In this document: positions 27,889 through 36,516 of the stretch, in pieces
How the letters are laid out: each line of letters begins with the position of its first letter
How positions within the stretch are numbered: the first letter of the stretch is position 1
Assembly: GCA_049698775.1 (NCBI GenBank)
Contig: JBAVYM010000049.1
Coordinates: 1-64,000, forward strand
From: REEB76 sp049698775
GTDB lineage: Bacteria > Pseudomonadota > Gammaproteobacteria > Natronospirales > REEB76
DNA length: 64,000 nt
Direction of reading: 5' to 3'
Made by a program: the position numbers and the translations under genes
Notes under the pieces: model-generated
Database searches by the model: none
The model's input: only the letters and a program-made list of their open reading frames with translations
What the model was told of the DNA's origin: nothing

Positions 27889-28731
27889 ATGTTTCATCGA
27901 ACCCGCCTACTTTCAAGCCTGCTTGCCGGGGTACTGGCGATTGCCGCCGGCGCCAACGCTGGTCCCATCGCAGCCTCGGCCAACACCGGCGCATTGCTCC
28001 AGGAAGCCGTTAACGGCAGTTGGCGCTCCGCCGCTCACAAGGCGCGCGATCCCTACCGCCATCCGGTCGAAACCCTGGAATTCTTCGGCATCCAGCCGGA
28101 TATGACGGTCATCGAGTTGGAGCCGGGTGGCGGCTGGTTCACGGAAATTCTCGCGCCCTTCCTGTACGACCACGGCCACCTGATTGAAGCCTCGGCACCC
28201 ATGGACAGCCACAGTTCATTCATGCAGCGCATGGCAAAAGCGTTTGACGCAAAACTCAAGGCCGATCCGGCAATTTATGGACATATCGAAAAAGTCATTC
28301 CGTTCGCACCGCCGGAACAGGTTAACCTCGGACCCGACAATTCCGCCGACATGGTGCTCACCTTCCGCAATGCCCATGACTGGCTGAACCATAGCCCGGA
28401 AACTTTTGACGCGGTATTCAAGGCCGCTTACAAGGTCCTCAAACCCGGCGGCGTGTTCGGCATCACTGAACATCGCGCCAGACCTTTCGAGAATGCCGTG
28501 GACAGCTCGAAAACGTTACACCGCATCCCCGAAGACTACATGATCGAGGCGGGACTGAAAGCCGGTTTCCGACTGGCCGGCGTGTCGGAGATCAATGCCA
28601 ACCCGAAAGATCCCGAAGACATCAACGTGCACCTTCTACCGCCGGATCTGTCGGGGCCGGACAGCGAGCACGCGAAAATGAAGGCTATCGGTGAATCTGA
28701 CCGGATGACGATTAAGTTTGTAAAACCCTGA
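27889..28731 (+). CDS. Exported class I SAM-dependent methyltransferase-like protein
   Basis: The 280-residue protein begins with a typical Sec signal peptide (LLSSLLAGVLAIAAGANAG, cleavage near residue 24), so it should act in the periplasm. The mature part has a Rossmann methyltransferase core: VIELEPGGGWFTEILAPFL, AFDAKLKADP, MVLTFRNAHDWLN and AAYKVLKPGGVFGITEHRA. It resembles the predicted methyltransferases of COG4798. The AGGAGG site is 8 bases before the ATG, and TATAGT at 27853-27858 is a likely -10. S-adenosylmethionine is not known to be available in the periplasm, so the real substrate or function is open. Confidence 0.8.
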   Translation: MFHRTRLLSSLLAGVLAIAAGANAGPIAASANTGALLQEAVNGSWRSAAHKARDPYRHPVETLEFFGIQPDMTVIELEPGGGWFTEILAPFLYDHGHLIEASAPMDSHSSFMQRMAKAFDAKLKADPAIYGHIEKVIPFAPPEQVNLGPDNSADMVLTFRNAHDWLNHSPETFDAVFKAAYKVLKPGGVFGITEHRARPFENAVDSSKTLHRIPEDYMIEAGLKAGFRLAGVSEINANPKDPEDINVHLLPPDLSGPDSEHAKMKAIGESDRMTIKFVKP

Positions 28732-28755
28732 AACCGGGTTTGTCCAAAACAAAAC

Positions 28756-28784
28756 GGGCGGTGTGTCATCAAGACACACCGCCC
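28756..28784. terminator. Bidirectional intrinsic terminator
   Basis: GGGCGGTGTGTC-ATCAA-GACACACCGCCC is a perfect 12-bp stem with a 5-base loop. It is followed by ATTCTTT on the plus strand and preceded by AAAAC (GTTTT on the minus strand). It separates the convergent methyltransferase and pirin genes. Confidence 0.85.
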
Positions 28785-28802
28785 ATTCTTTACCGCTCTA
28801 CA

Positions 28803-29660
28803 TCAGACAAAAGTCCCGTTGCGCAAATCCATCAGCGCCTGATTGATTTCTTCCGGCGTGTTCATCACGAACGGGCCGTAGCGCGCCACCGGTTCGTGCA
28901 AAGGCTGGCCGGATACCAGCAGGAATCCGGCACCGCGTTCGCCGGTAACGACATGCGCTTCGTCCCCATCCCCCAGCACCACGAGTTTCGGCGCGCCGAT
29001 GGTTTTGCCGGGTTCGTCTGCGGTGACGCCAAACTGCGCCTCGCCATCGTATAAATAGGCAAATGCCGTATGGCCTCGTTGGATAGGCTGTACAAACTTG
29101 CCATGCGCAGGCATGACCACGTCCAGATATTCCGGATTTGCGGCGATTTCACGCACCGCACCGTCCACCTGATCCACACACCCGGCAATCACGCGCACTT
29201 TCACGCCGTCGGCGCGCACCAGCTCGGGAATTTTGCCTGCCGCAACTTCCTGATAACGCGGCTTGCTCATCTTGAGCTTGGCCGGCAGATTCACCCACAA
29301 CTGGAAACCGGACAGATGACCACCGCGCAATTGCGGCATTTCCTCGTGCATGATGCCGCGGCCGGCGGTCATCCATTGCACGTCGCCGGCGGCAATGCTG
29401 CCAGCATGCCCGAGGGAATCGCGGTGCTCCACCACGCCCGAGTGCATGTAGGTCACGGTCTCGATGCCGCGGTGCGGGTGCATGGGAAAACCGGCGATGT
29501 AATCGTCGGGGTTGTCCGAACCGAAGTGGTCAAATAACAGGAACGGGTCCAGATAATCCAGCGCGCCACCCGCGATGCTGCGCTTGAGCTTGACGCCCGC
29601 GCCGTCGGATACCCGCTGGGGTTCGATGATTCTTGCGATTCTGCGCATTTGCGTGGCCAT
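28803..29660 (-). CDS. Pirin family protein
   Basis: The 285-residue bicupin protein has the pirin motifs DPFLLFDHFGSDNPDDY, GFPMHPHRGIETVTYMHSG with metal-ligand histidines, HRDSLGHAGSIAAGDVQWM and GRGIMHEE. Some bacterial pirins have quercetinase activity or regulate metabolism; the role here is unknown. AAGGAG lies 7 bases before the ATG at 29660, so the extension to 29804 is rejected. It follows hutG by 55 bases on the same strand. Confidence 0.9.
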   Translation of the reverse strand: MATQMRRIARIIEPQRVSDGAGVKLKRSIAGGALDYLDPFLLFDHFGSDNPDDYIAGFPMHPHRGIETVTYMHSGVVEHRDSLGHAGSIAAGDVQWMTAGRGIMHEEMPQLRGGHLSGFQLWVNLPAKLKMSKPRYQEVAAGKIPELVRADGVKVRVIAGCVDQVDGAVREIAANPEYLDVVMPAHGKFVQPIQRGHTAFAYLYDGEAQFGVTADEPGKTIGAPKLVVLGDGDEAHVVTGERGAGFLLVSGQPLHEPVARYGPFVMNTPEEINQALMDLRNGTFV

Positions 29661-29715
29661 GACATCGCTCCTTATAACTTCACAATCGGCCAACATGGGG
29701 CCGGTTTCCACATTT

Positions 29716-30549
29716 TCAATCTGCCGGCACCCAGCCCGCCTGCCGTCGCGCGGTTTCGACAACCACCGCCTGCATGACCGAGCGTACCTTTGCCTTGGCA
29801 TCATTGAAGGCGGGATGGCTCAGGGCGCCGGCCGGATTGTTCTCGTCCATATACACTCGCTCGCACATCTCGATTTGCAGCGCTTCCACATCATTCATCT
29901 TCCCGTAGTGCTCGGTGATGTAACCGCCCTTGTAAGGGTTGTTGCGCGTGACCGTGAGGCCGGCGTGCTGGAACCCCTGCTCTACCTTGTTGATAAACCA
30001 GGGGGCACAGGTTTTCCCATCCCGGTCGCCGAGATAAATATGCCCCTTCAATTCGCCATGCAGCAGATTGGCACGTGACGCGACGCTGTGCACATCAATC
30101 AACACTGCGGAACCAAAGCGTGCAATTTTCGTGTGCAATAATTCCAGCAGTTTTGTATGGTAAGGCGCATGCACCAGTTCGCGCCGCCGGTTCTTCTCCT
30201 CCTGAGATGGCGGAGTATGATAAATCTCGTCGCCCCGGAAGGTCTTGAGTGCCACGCAACCGGTCTCGAAACGGCCGGCATAGAGCGGGGCGTCATCCGG
30301 CGACCGGTTCAAATCCGCCACGAAACGGCTGTAGGTGGCATAAATCGTTGTAACGCCCAGCGCTGGCAGGAAATCATATAAATGATGCAGGTGCCAGTCG
30401 GTCATGGGCAGACTACGGATGTAATCGGAAGCAAATTGCGCCGCGATGGCTTCAGGCACGTACACGCCAGTGTGCGGAATGCTCACCAGCAGCGGTGTTT
30501 CAGCGCCTGATGGTTCACGGATTTCGTAGGGCTCAGCTGGGACATCCAT
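29716..30549 (-). CDS. hutG: N-formylglutamate deformylase
   Basis: HutG hydrolyses N-formylglutamate to glutamate and formate, the last step of the formylglutamate branch of histidine breakdown. The 277-residue protein contains LLVSIPHTGVYVPEAIA, VADLNRSPDDAPLY, LIDVHSVASRAN, YLGDRDGKTC and ITEHYGKMNDVEALQIEMCE, matching the N-formylglutamate amidohydrolase family. I chose the ATG at 30549 (MDVPAEPYEIREP), with AGGA 8 bases upstream; the frame is open to 30648. hutF at 33958 makes its substrate. Confidence 0.88.
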   Translation of the reverse strand: MDVPAEPYEIREPSGAETPLLVSIPHTGVYVPEAIAAQFASDYIRSLPMTDWHLHHLYDFLPALGVTTIYATYSRFVADLNRSPDDAPLYAGRFETGCVALKTFRGDEIYHTPPSQEEKNRRRELVHAPYHTKLLELLHTKIARFGSAVLIDVHSVASRANLLHGELKGHIYLGDRDGKTCAPWFINKVEQGFQHAGLTVTRNNPYKGGYITEHYGKMNDVEALQIEMCERVYMDENNPAGALSHPAFNDAKAKVRSVMQAVVVETARRQAGWVPAD

Positions 30550-30691
30550 GATGGATTCCTGATACCGCATGACTTCGATAAGTTCGTGAGTCCTGATTTC
30601 GCATTCTTCACTACCCGGTTGTCTATTACAGTTTAACCTGATACGCACGCGCGGCGATTACAGGCAAGCCGAGCCTTCCTTGATCTTCAGG

Positions 30692-33600
30692 CTACTTCGG
30701 CAATAGTTGATGCGCGCGTTGCTCTACCGTCCTGAGCCCGTCCAACCCTGTCCGGATTTGGCCTTTCAAAGAATCATAAACTTCATAATCCAGTTTGCGT
30801 GGCCCCACGTAGGCTTGGTCCACAATCGAGAAAAGTGCGGCCAAACGACCGCGCAGAGCAGGTTCCACCGTGACATCTCCTTCGCTGGAATGCATGTTCA
30901 TTTGGACTAGCACGCCGATTGCCTGCTGCAGGTTCGACAGCATTGTCTGGTAGCGAGCATTCTCTTGAGATCCGGTTTTTGTGGCGCGTTCCAACTTGCC
31001 TTGGTACACAAGGGCTTGGTTTACTGATGCATTCAACTCATTGAGCGTACTCTGGATTTCGAACAGCAACTTCTGGCGCGCCTGCAATTCAGACTGTGTG
31101 GTGGTCAAACGGGGATCCTGCGTGACGTCAAATGAGGTGCGTTGGGTCTGGTTGCCATAATGCAATATGGCGTAGTAGGTACCGGGCACGATCTCCGGGC
31201 CCGGGCGATCGGGGTCATATCCATTGGTGGCCTCGGGCGGCGAGTAGAAACCATTGATCTTGCTTGAGCCGGGATAGCGCAGATCCCACTGGAAACGGTT
31301 CATGCCCGCGGAAACTACCGTGGCTTTCTCTTCGCCTTTCTCGCCTTTCTCGCCTTTCTTCTGTGGGTGCAGGTGATAGCTGTTTACCATGGCGCCCGCC
31401 GCCGTGGTGAATTCCAGCGTAGCCGGTGTGGTGCCGTTATAGTCAGCCGGCAAGTGGAAAAACACGCTGGTACCAAACTGATGATTCTCGCCAATCGCCG
31501 GTGACGGCTCGCCAAAGTGCCGACTGCCATAACTCACCGTCATCCAGGTCAACTGCGGCGTGAAAAGATAGGCTGAATTCGAAGCCACCTTGACCTCATC
31601 CGCAAGCTGTTCGAGCAGCGCAAGGTTATCCAGCACCCAGAATGCCCGTCCGTGGGTGGCAATCACGACGCTGTTTTGATCCGGCTGGATAGCCACGTCC
31701 CGCACCTGAACGTTCGGCAAATTCAAGCCCAGCGGCTCCCAGTTATTGCCTCCATCCACACTGACATAAACGCTGTTTCGGGTGCCCAGAAAGACAAGGT
31801 TCTTATTATGCGAATCAATGCAGACGCTCATGACGTATTCATCTTCAGGCAAGTCTTGCGTTATATTGGCCCAATGCTTGCCGTAATCCGTCGTCTTGAA
31901 TACATACGGTTTGAAATCGTCCCACATGTAACGGTTAACCGTAAGATACGCCGTACCTATGTCGGAATACGACGGCGCAATCGAACTGACGCTGCCCCAT
32001 CCCGTAAGTTGTGATGGCGTGACGTCGCTCCAATGTTGCCCACCATTGGTTGTCACATGCACCAATCCATCGCTGGAACCCGCCCAGATGACATTGCCGT
32101 CGTGAGGCGACACGGCCAGGCTCGATATGTAGGGATAAACTTCCGCAGCCGATTCATCCAGCATGATTGGGCCGCCTGTGGATCCCTCAGTGGATTTGTC
32201 ATTGTGGGTCAGATCGGGGCTGATGCAGTTCCAGGTGTCACCGTAATCCATGCTCTTCAAAACACACTGTGCACCAACCAGCAATTCACCTGGATCCGCA
32301 GGTGAAAACAATATCGGATGGATCCAGGCCAAACGGTATTTGAGTTCATCCGACGCCGCACCGGATTGATAGTCCGGCCATGGGCTGACACCTTCGGACA
32401 GATCAATTTTTCTGTTCTCCTTCTGAAACAGCACGTAATAGTCGCTGGCGTATGTGATCCAGGGCTTGCCCGGTTGCGGCACCACCCACGAGCTTTCGCC
32501 GCCGGCAACGCCGCTCCACGCTGACAGCGGAATCCCTCCGCCAGGCACGGCGCTAGGGCCTTCTATGGAACCCTCGTCCTGTTGTGCGCCATACACGTGA
32601 AAAGGAAATTGATCATCCAGGTTGACATGATAAAACTGCCCGGTGGGCTGGTCATGCTCGCCACTCCAGGTCTTGCCAGCATTGACAGTGACAGTTGCGC
32701 CGCCATCATTACCTTCCAAGATGATTTGCGGATTGTTCGGATTAATCCAGGCGATGTGATTGTCTCCATGTGGTGTGTGGAGCTTGGTAATTTTCTTGCC
32801 GCCATTGTGAGACACCCACAAAGCATCCACTTCAGGCATGTAAACAGTGTTGGGATCCTTCGGGTTCACGTATATCGTCGAGTAATAGAAGCCGCGCTGA
32901 CGCAATGCCCAATCCCTGTTTACCCGCGTCCAGGTCTGGCCCGCATCTTCAGAGCGGAACACTCCACCATGCTTGGCCTGGACAATCGCATACACAATAT
33001 TCGGCTGACTTGGCGCAACGGCTACGCCAATGCGCGCCAGAATGCCCTGCGGCAGCCCCTGACCGTGTGAAATATTCACCCAATTCGCCCCACCGTCAGT
33101 GGTCTTGTACAGGCCACTGCCCGGACCGCCGCTCGACAGTTTCCACGGAGTCCGGTACACCTGCCACATGGCTGCGTACATGATTTCAGGGTTCTGCGGA
33201 TCCATCGCAAGATCAATGGCCCCGGTTTCATCATTGACAAACAACACCTTCTTCCAGGTTTGACCCCCGTCGCTGGTTTTGTAGACACCGCCTTCGCCGT
33301 TGGGCACAAACACATGCCCCAACGAAGCGACATAAACGACATTCGGGTTGCGCGGATCAACAACAATCTTGCTTGTGGTATGCGTGCTCCCAAGACCGAT
33401 ATAGCGCCAGGTTCCCCCGGCATCGGTTGATTTGTAGATGCCATTGCCGGTCACAAAATCATTACGGATATCGGCCTCGCCGGTGCCGGCATAAATGACC
33501 TCCGGATCAGAGGGCGCCACCGCAATGGCTCCGATGCTGATATTTGAAGAATACAGGGATTTATCAGAAATATTGTTCCAACTGACGCCGTAGTCATCGC

Positions 33601-33829
33601 TCTTCCAAATACCGCCGTCCACCGCGCCCATGTAAAAGACATTGGGCTGTTGAATCACGCCGGACACCGCCACTACCCGGCCACCGATAGCCGGACCGAT
33701 GCTGCGCCAATGCAATTTACTTACCAACTGGCTGAAAGCAACCGGGGTTTGCGCCCATGCCGGCACGCTTGCTGCGATCAGGCAAGCACTCAAAATGGAA
33801 AGAAAGCCAACAAGCTTTGGCCTAATCAT
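30692..33829 (-). CDS. Large secreted beta-propeller protein (VPS10/sortilin-like, Asp-box repeats)
   Basis: The 1045-residue protein has a signal peptide (LVGFLSILSACLIAASVPAWA, cleavage near residue 26), then LHWRSIGPAIGGRVVAVSGV. At least eight Asp-box repeats follow, such as SDDYGVSWNN, STDAGGTWRY, TSDGGQTWKK, TTDGGANWVN, SEDAGQTWTR, TTNGGQHWSD, TTDYGKHWAN and SVDGGNNWEP. This predicts a ten-bladed VPS10-type or paired propeller over residues 40-730. The last 300 residues hold a beta domain and a helical tail. It is often labelled glycosyl hydrolase, but no catalytic residues can be assigned. A low-complexity KGE repeat lies near residue 830. CAGGAG precedes the ATG. Confidence 0.85.
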   Translation of the reverse strand: MIRPKLVGFLSILSACLIAASVPAWAQTPVAFSQLVSKLHWRSIGPAIGGRVVAVSGVIQQPNVFYMGAVDGGIWKSDDYGVSWNNISDKSLYSSNISIGAIAVAPSDPEVIYAGTGEADIRNDFVTGNGIYKSTDAGGTWRYIGLGSTHTTSKIVVDPRNPNVVYVASLGHVFVPNGEGGVYKTSDGGQTWKKVLFVNDETGAIDLAMDPQNPEIMYAAMWQVYRTPWKLSSGGPGSGLYKTTDGGANWVNISHGQGLPQGILARIGVAVAPSQPNIVYAIVQAKHGGVFRSEDAGQTWTRVNRDWALRQRGFYYSTIYVNPKDPNTVYMPEVDALWVSHNGGKKITKLHTPHGDNHIAWINPNNPQIILEGNDGGATVTVNAGKTWSGEHDQPTGQFYHVNLDDQFPFHVYGAQQDEGSIEGPSAVPGGGIPLSAWSGVAGGESSWVVPQPGKPWITYASDYYVLFQKENRKIDLSEGVSPWPDYQSGAASDELKYRLAWIHPILFSPADPGELLVGAQCVLKSMDYGDTWNCISPDLTHNDKSTEGSTGGPIMLDESAAEVYPYISSLAVSPHDGNVIWAGSSDGLVHVTTNGGQHWSDVTPSQLTGWGSVSSIAPSYSDIGTAYLTVNRYMWDDFKPYVFKTTDYGKHWANITQDLPEDEYVMSVCIDSHNKNLVFLGTRNSVYVSVDGGNNWEPLGLNLPNVQVRDVAIQPDQNSVVIATHGRAFWVLDNLALLEQLADEVKVASNSAYLFTPQLTWMTVSYGSRHFGEPSPAIGENHQFGTSVFFHLPADYNGTTPATLEFTTAAGAMVNSYHLHPQKKGEKGEKGEEKATVVSAGMNRFQWDLRYPGSSKINGFYSPPEATNGYDPDRPGPEIVPGTYYAILHYGNQTQRTSFDVTQDPRLTTTQSELQARQKLLFEIQSTLNELNASVNQALVYQGKLERATKTGSQENARYQTMLSNLQQAIGVLVQMNMHSSEGDVTVEPALRGRLAALFSIVDQAYVGPRKLDYEVYDSLKGQIRTGLDGLRTVEQRAHQLLPK
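31332..31358. repeat. Three tandem 9-base repeats inside the secreted propeller gene
   Basis: TCGCCTTTC is repeated three times without change, encoding (on the minus strand) a GEKGEKGE stretch. The unit is three codons, so copy-number change would keep the frame. Confidence 0.85.
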
Positions 33830-33957
33830 GGCTGCACTCCTGTCAATCAGTAATTTGGGAAGACCTGATCAATTGAGTAATTTTAGTAGGTGGATGATAC
33901 AAAGTGGTATTGAGGCGTTCTGATTGTAATACTTCATGATTTATTCTGAATACTTAT

Positions 33958-35286
33958 TTATTTGCACAAGCGTGCCACCGCACTTGTAAACTCACGTGCG
34001 CTGGTTCCCGCACCGTTTGCCTCGCCGTGGTCCACAACGCGTCGTCCGCCCACATACACCTGCGCGATGTCATACCGACTACCGCCGATGATGAACGCAT
34101 CGAGCAGCGTATCCAGATCGTGGCCCAACCAGGGCGAGGCCTGCTCGTCGAGCACCACCAGATCGGCACGCTTGCCCACCGATAATGCGCCCACGGGTTC
34201 AGCCAGAGCTGCGCCGCCGCCGACACACGCCCGCTGCCAAAGGCTCTCGCCCAAGCCCTGCGGCGTGGCAAGACGCGCACGTTGCTGCCGGCGCAGGCGC
34301 TGGCCGTATTCCAGCCAGCGCAGCTCCTCCACCGCATCTATGCGGCAATTGCTGTCGGAGCCAATGGCCAAACGGCCGCCGGCGCGGATAAATTCTTCCG
34401 CCGCAAACAGGCCGTCACCAAGATATGCTTCGGTGATAGGGCACAGCACCACCGTACTGTCGTGTTTGACGATCAGATCGCGCTCCGCATTCGTGGCGTG
34501 GGTGGCATGCACCAGGTTCCAGCGTTGGTTGAGTTCAACGGTCCGCGCCAGCAACTCAACGGGCGTGGTACCGAATGCAATCTGGCATTCCTGCACTTCC
34601 TGCTGTTGTTCGCTGATGTGAATATGAATGGGCCAAGTGCCACCGGAAAGGCGCTCCACGTCTTTCACCAACTGAGCCAGTACCTGGGGCGGCACCGCAC
34701 GCAAGGAATGCGGCGCAATACCGAGTTTCACGCCGTGCAGTTCCTGTAACAGCCAGCAGTAGTCCTCTATACTGGCATGCACGAAGCGCCGCTGGACATC
34801 CGCTGGCGGCCGGTTGAATCCGCCGGTCTGGTAAAACACCGGCAACAGCACGAGATGAATACCCGCGGCGTGCGCCGCGTCAATCACGGCGCGCGCCATT
34901 TCGGGTCCGGGACGGCCATCCGGCATATGATGTACATAATGAAATTCGGCGACACTGGTAAATCCCGCGCGCAACATGTCGAGAAAGGCTTCGCGGGCGA
35001 TCACAAACATGTCTTCCGGCGTCATCCGGTTGGCAAGGCGGTACATGGCCTCGCGCCAGCTCCAGAAGGAATCCGCACCTGTGCGCGCCTCCCCAAAACC
35101 GGAAAGCGCGCGCTGAAACGCGTGGCTATGGGCGTTGGGCATGCCCGGAAGGGCAAGAAAACCGTCAGCCGGACCGCGCGCGGGTTCGAGGGCTTCGATC
35201 AAGCCGGTGGCGCCAATGACCAGCGTCTGATCGGGGCGCAGGCCACCCGGCGTCAGCAGGTATTTGAAAGTCAGCCGCGTCTGCAT
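33958..35286 (-). CDS. hutF: Formimidoylglutamate deiminase
   Basis: HutF converts N-formimidoylglutamate to N-formylglutamate and ammonia. The 442-residue amidohydrolase has the metal site PNAHSHAFQRALSGFGEAR, the substrate-binding SFWSWREAMYRLANRMTPED, HISEQQQEV, LVHATHATN and LAIGSDSNCRIDAVEELRWL. This pattern separates HutF from other amidohydrolases. It is divergent from hutI, with only 45 bases between start codons. Confidence 0.93.
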   Translation of the reverse strand: MQTRLTFKYLLTPGGLRPDQTLVIGATGLIEALEPARGPADGFLALPGMPNAHSHAFQRALSGFGEARTGADSFWSWREAMYRLANRMTPEDMFVIAREAFLDMLRAGFTSVAEFHYVHHMPDGRPGPEMARAVIDAAHAAGIHLVLLPVFYQTGGFNRPPADVQRRFVHASIEDYCWLLQELHGVKLGIAPHSLRAVPPQVLAQLVKDVERLSGGTWPIHIHISEQQQEVQECQIAFGTTPVELLARTVELNQRWNLVHATHATNAERDLIVKHDSTVVLCPITEAYLGDGLFAAEEFIRAGGRLAIGSDSNCRIDAVEELRWLEYGQRLRRQQRARLATPQGLGESLWQRACVGGGAALAEPVGALSVGKRADLVVLDEQASPWLGHDLDTLLDAFIIGGSRYDIAQVYVGGRRVVDHGEANGAGTSAREFTSAVARLCK

Positions 35287-35331
35287 ACCCTTATGCTCTC
35301 AAATTCACGCGCCAGCGCATAGGGAGAACTG

Positions 35332-36516
35332 GTGTACGACCTCTTGGTCAAAAATGCCCGCCTGTATCCCATGGAATGGGGTGCGGAAATTGCTCGCGCC
35401 CGCACGCTGGCCGTGAGCGCCGGCCGGATCGTGGCGCTGGGTGTGCCCGACAACAGCTCCGCCAAAAACACCTTTGACGCCGAAAACCGCGTGGTGCTGC
35501 CCGGTTTTGTGGATTGCCACACCCATGCGCTCTACGCCGGCAATCGCATGGCCGAACACAACCACAAGCTCAAAGGCGCCAGCTACGAGGAGATCGCACG
35601 CGCCGGTGGCGGCATTCAGACTACCATGCAGGCGGTGCGCGCCGCGAGCGAGCAACAACTGGTGGATGAAACCCTGCCGCGTCTCGCCGCGCTGCGCGCT
35701 GAAGGCGTCACCACGGTGGAAATCAAGAGCGGCTATGGTCTTGATACGCCGAATGAACTCAAGATGCTGCGGGCCATCCGCCAACTTCGTCAGCACCTGG
35801 AGATGGATATCGTTCCCACATTCCTGGGCGCGCACGCCATTCCGCCCGGACGCACGCACGAGCAATACTTCAAGGAGGTGGTTGATACCATGCTGCCCAT
35901 GGTGGCTCGGGAGAAGCTGGCGGAAAGTGTGGACATCTTCGCGGAAAAAATTGGCTTCAGTGTGGATGATTTGCGTCAATTATTCATGCGGGCCGCGAAA
36001 CATGGTCTGAAGACGCACGCTCATAGTGACCAGCTTTCCAATATTGGCGCCACGGAAGCCGCTGCGGCCCACGGCGCCCTTTCCTGCGACCATCTGGAAT
36101 ACGCAACCGAAGAAGACGTGCTGGCTATGTACCGGGCAGGAACCGTCGCGGTGCTGCTGCCGGGAGCATTTTATTTTTTGCGAGAAACCCGCAAACCGCC
36201 GGTGGAATGGCTGCGGCGCCATCAGGTATCCATGGCGGTGGCCACCGATCTGAATCCGGGTTCCTCGCCCATCATCAGTCTGCTCACGGTCATGCACATG
36301 AGTGCGCTGCTGTTCAATCTGACACCGGAAGAAATTCTGCTGGGCGTAACTCGCAACGCCGCCAAAGCCCTGGGACGGGAGGATAAAATCGGTAGCCTCA
36401 CGCCCGGCCGGCATGCGGATTTCAGCGTTTGGGATATCCCAGCGCCGGAATTCCTGCTTTACCAGCTAGGCGGTCTGAAACCGGTTGCGGTATTTTTCAA
36501 AGGCAAAAAGACATGA
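35332..36516 (+). CDS. hutI: Imidazolonepropionase
   Basis: HutI opens the imidazolone ring to give formimidoylglutamate. The 394-residue metal-dependent amidohydrolase shows FVDCHTHALYAGNR, the EHNHKLKGASYEEIARAGGG segment, TVEIKSGYGLDTPNELKML, TFLGAHAIPPGRT, KTHAHSDQLSN and VATDLNPGSSP. The start is GTG at 35332, with GGGAG upstream. Its stop overlaps the hutH start (ATGA at 36513-36516), so the two are coupled. Confidence 0.94.
   Translation: MYDLLVKNARLYPMEWGAEIARARTLAVSAGRIVALGVPDNSSAKNTFDAENRVVLPGFVDCHTHALYAGNRMAEHNHKLKGASYEEIARAGGGIQTTMQAVRAASEQQLVDETLPRLAALRAEGVTTVEIKSGYGLDTPNELKMLRAIRQLRQHLEMDIVPTFLGAHAIPPGRTHEQYFKEVVDTMLPMVAREKLAESVDIFAEKIGFSVDDLRQLFMRAAKHGLKTHAHSDQLSNIGATEAAAAHGALSCDHLEYATEEDVLAMYRAGTVAVLLPGAFYFLRETRKPPVEWLRRHQVSMAVATDLNPGSSPIISLLTVMHMSALLFNLTPEEILLGVTRNAAKALGREDKIGSLTPGRHADFSVWDIPAPEFLLYQLGGLKPVAVFFKGKKT

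Noticed and set aside
30692..33829. Calling the propeller protein a sialidase or glycosyl hydrolase
   Set aside because: Asp-box repeats occur in many propellers; I could not identify the arginine triad or nucleophile of sialidases.
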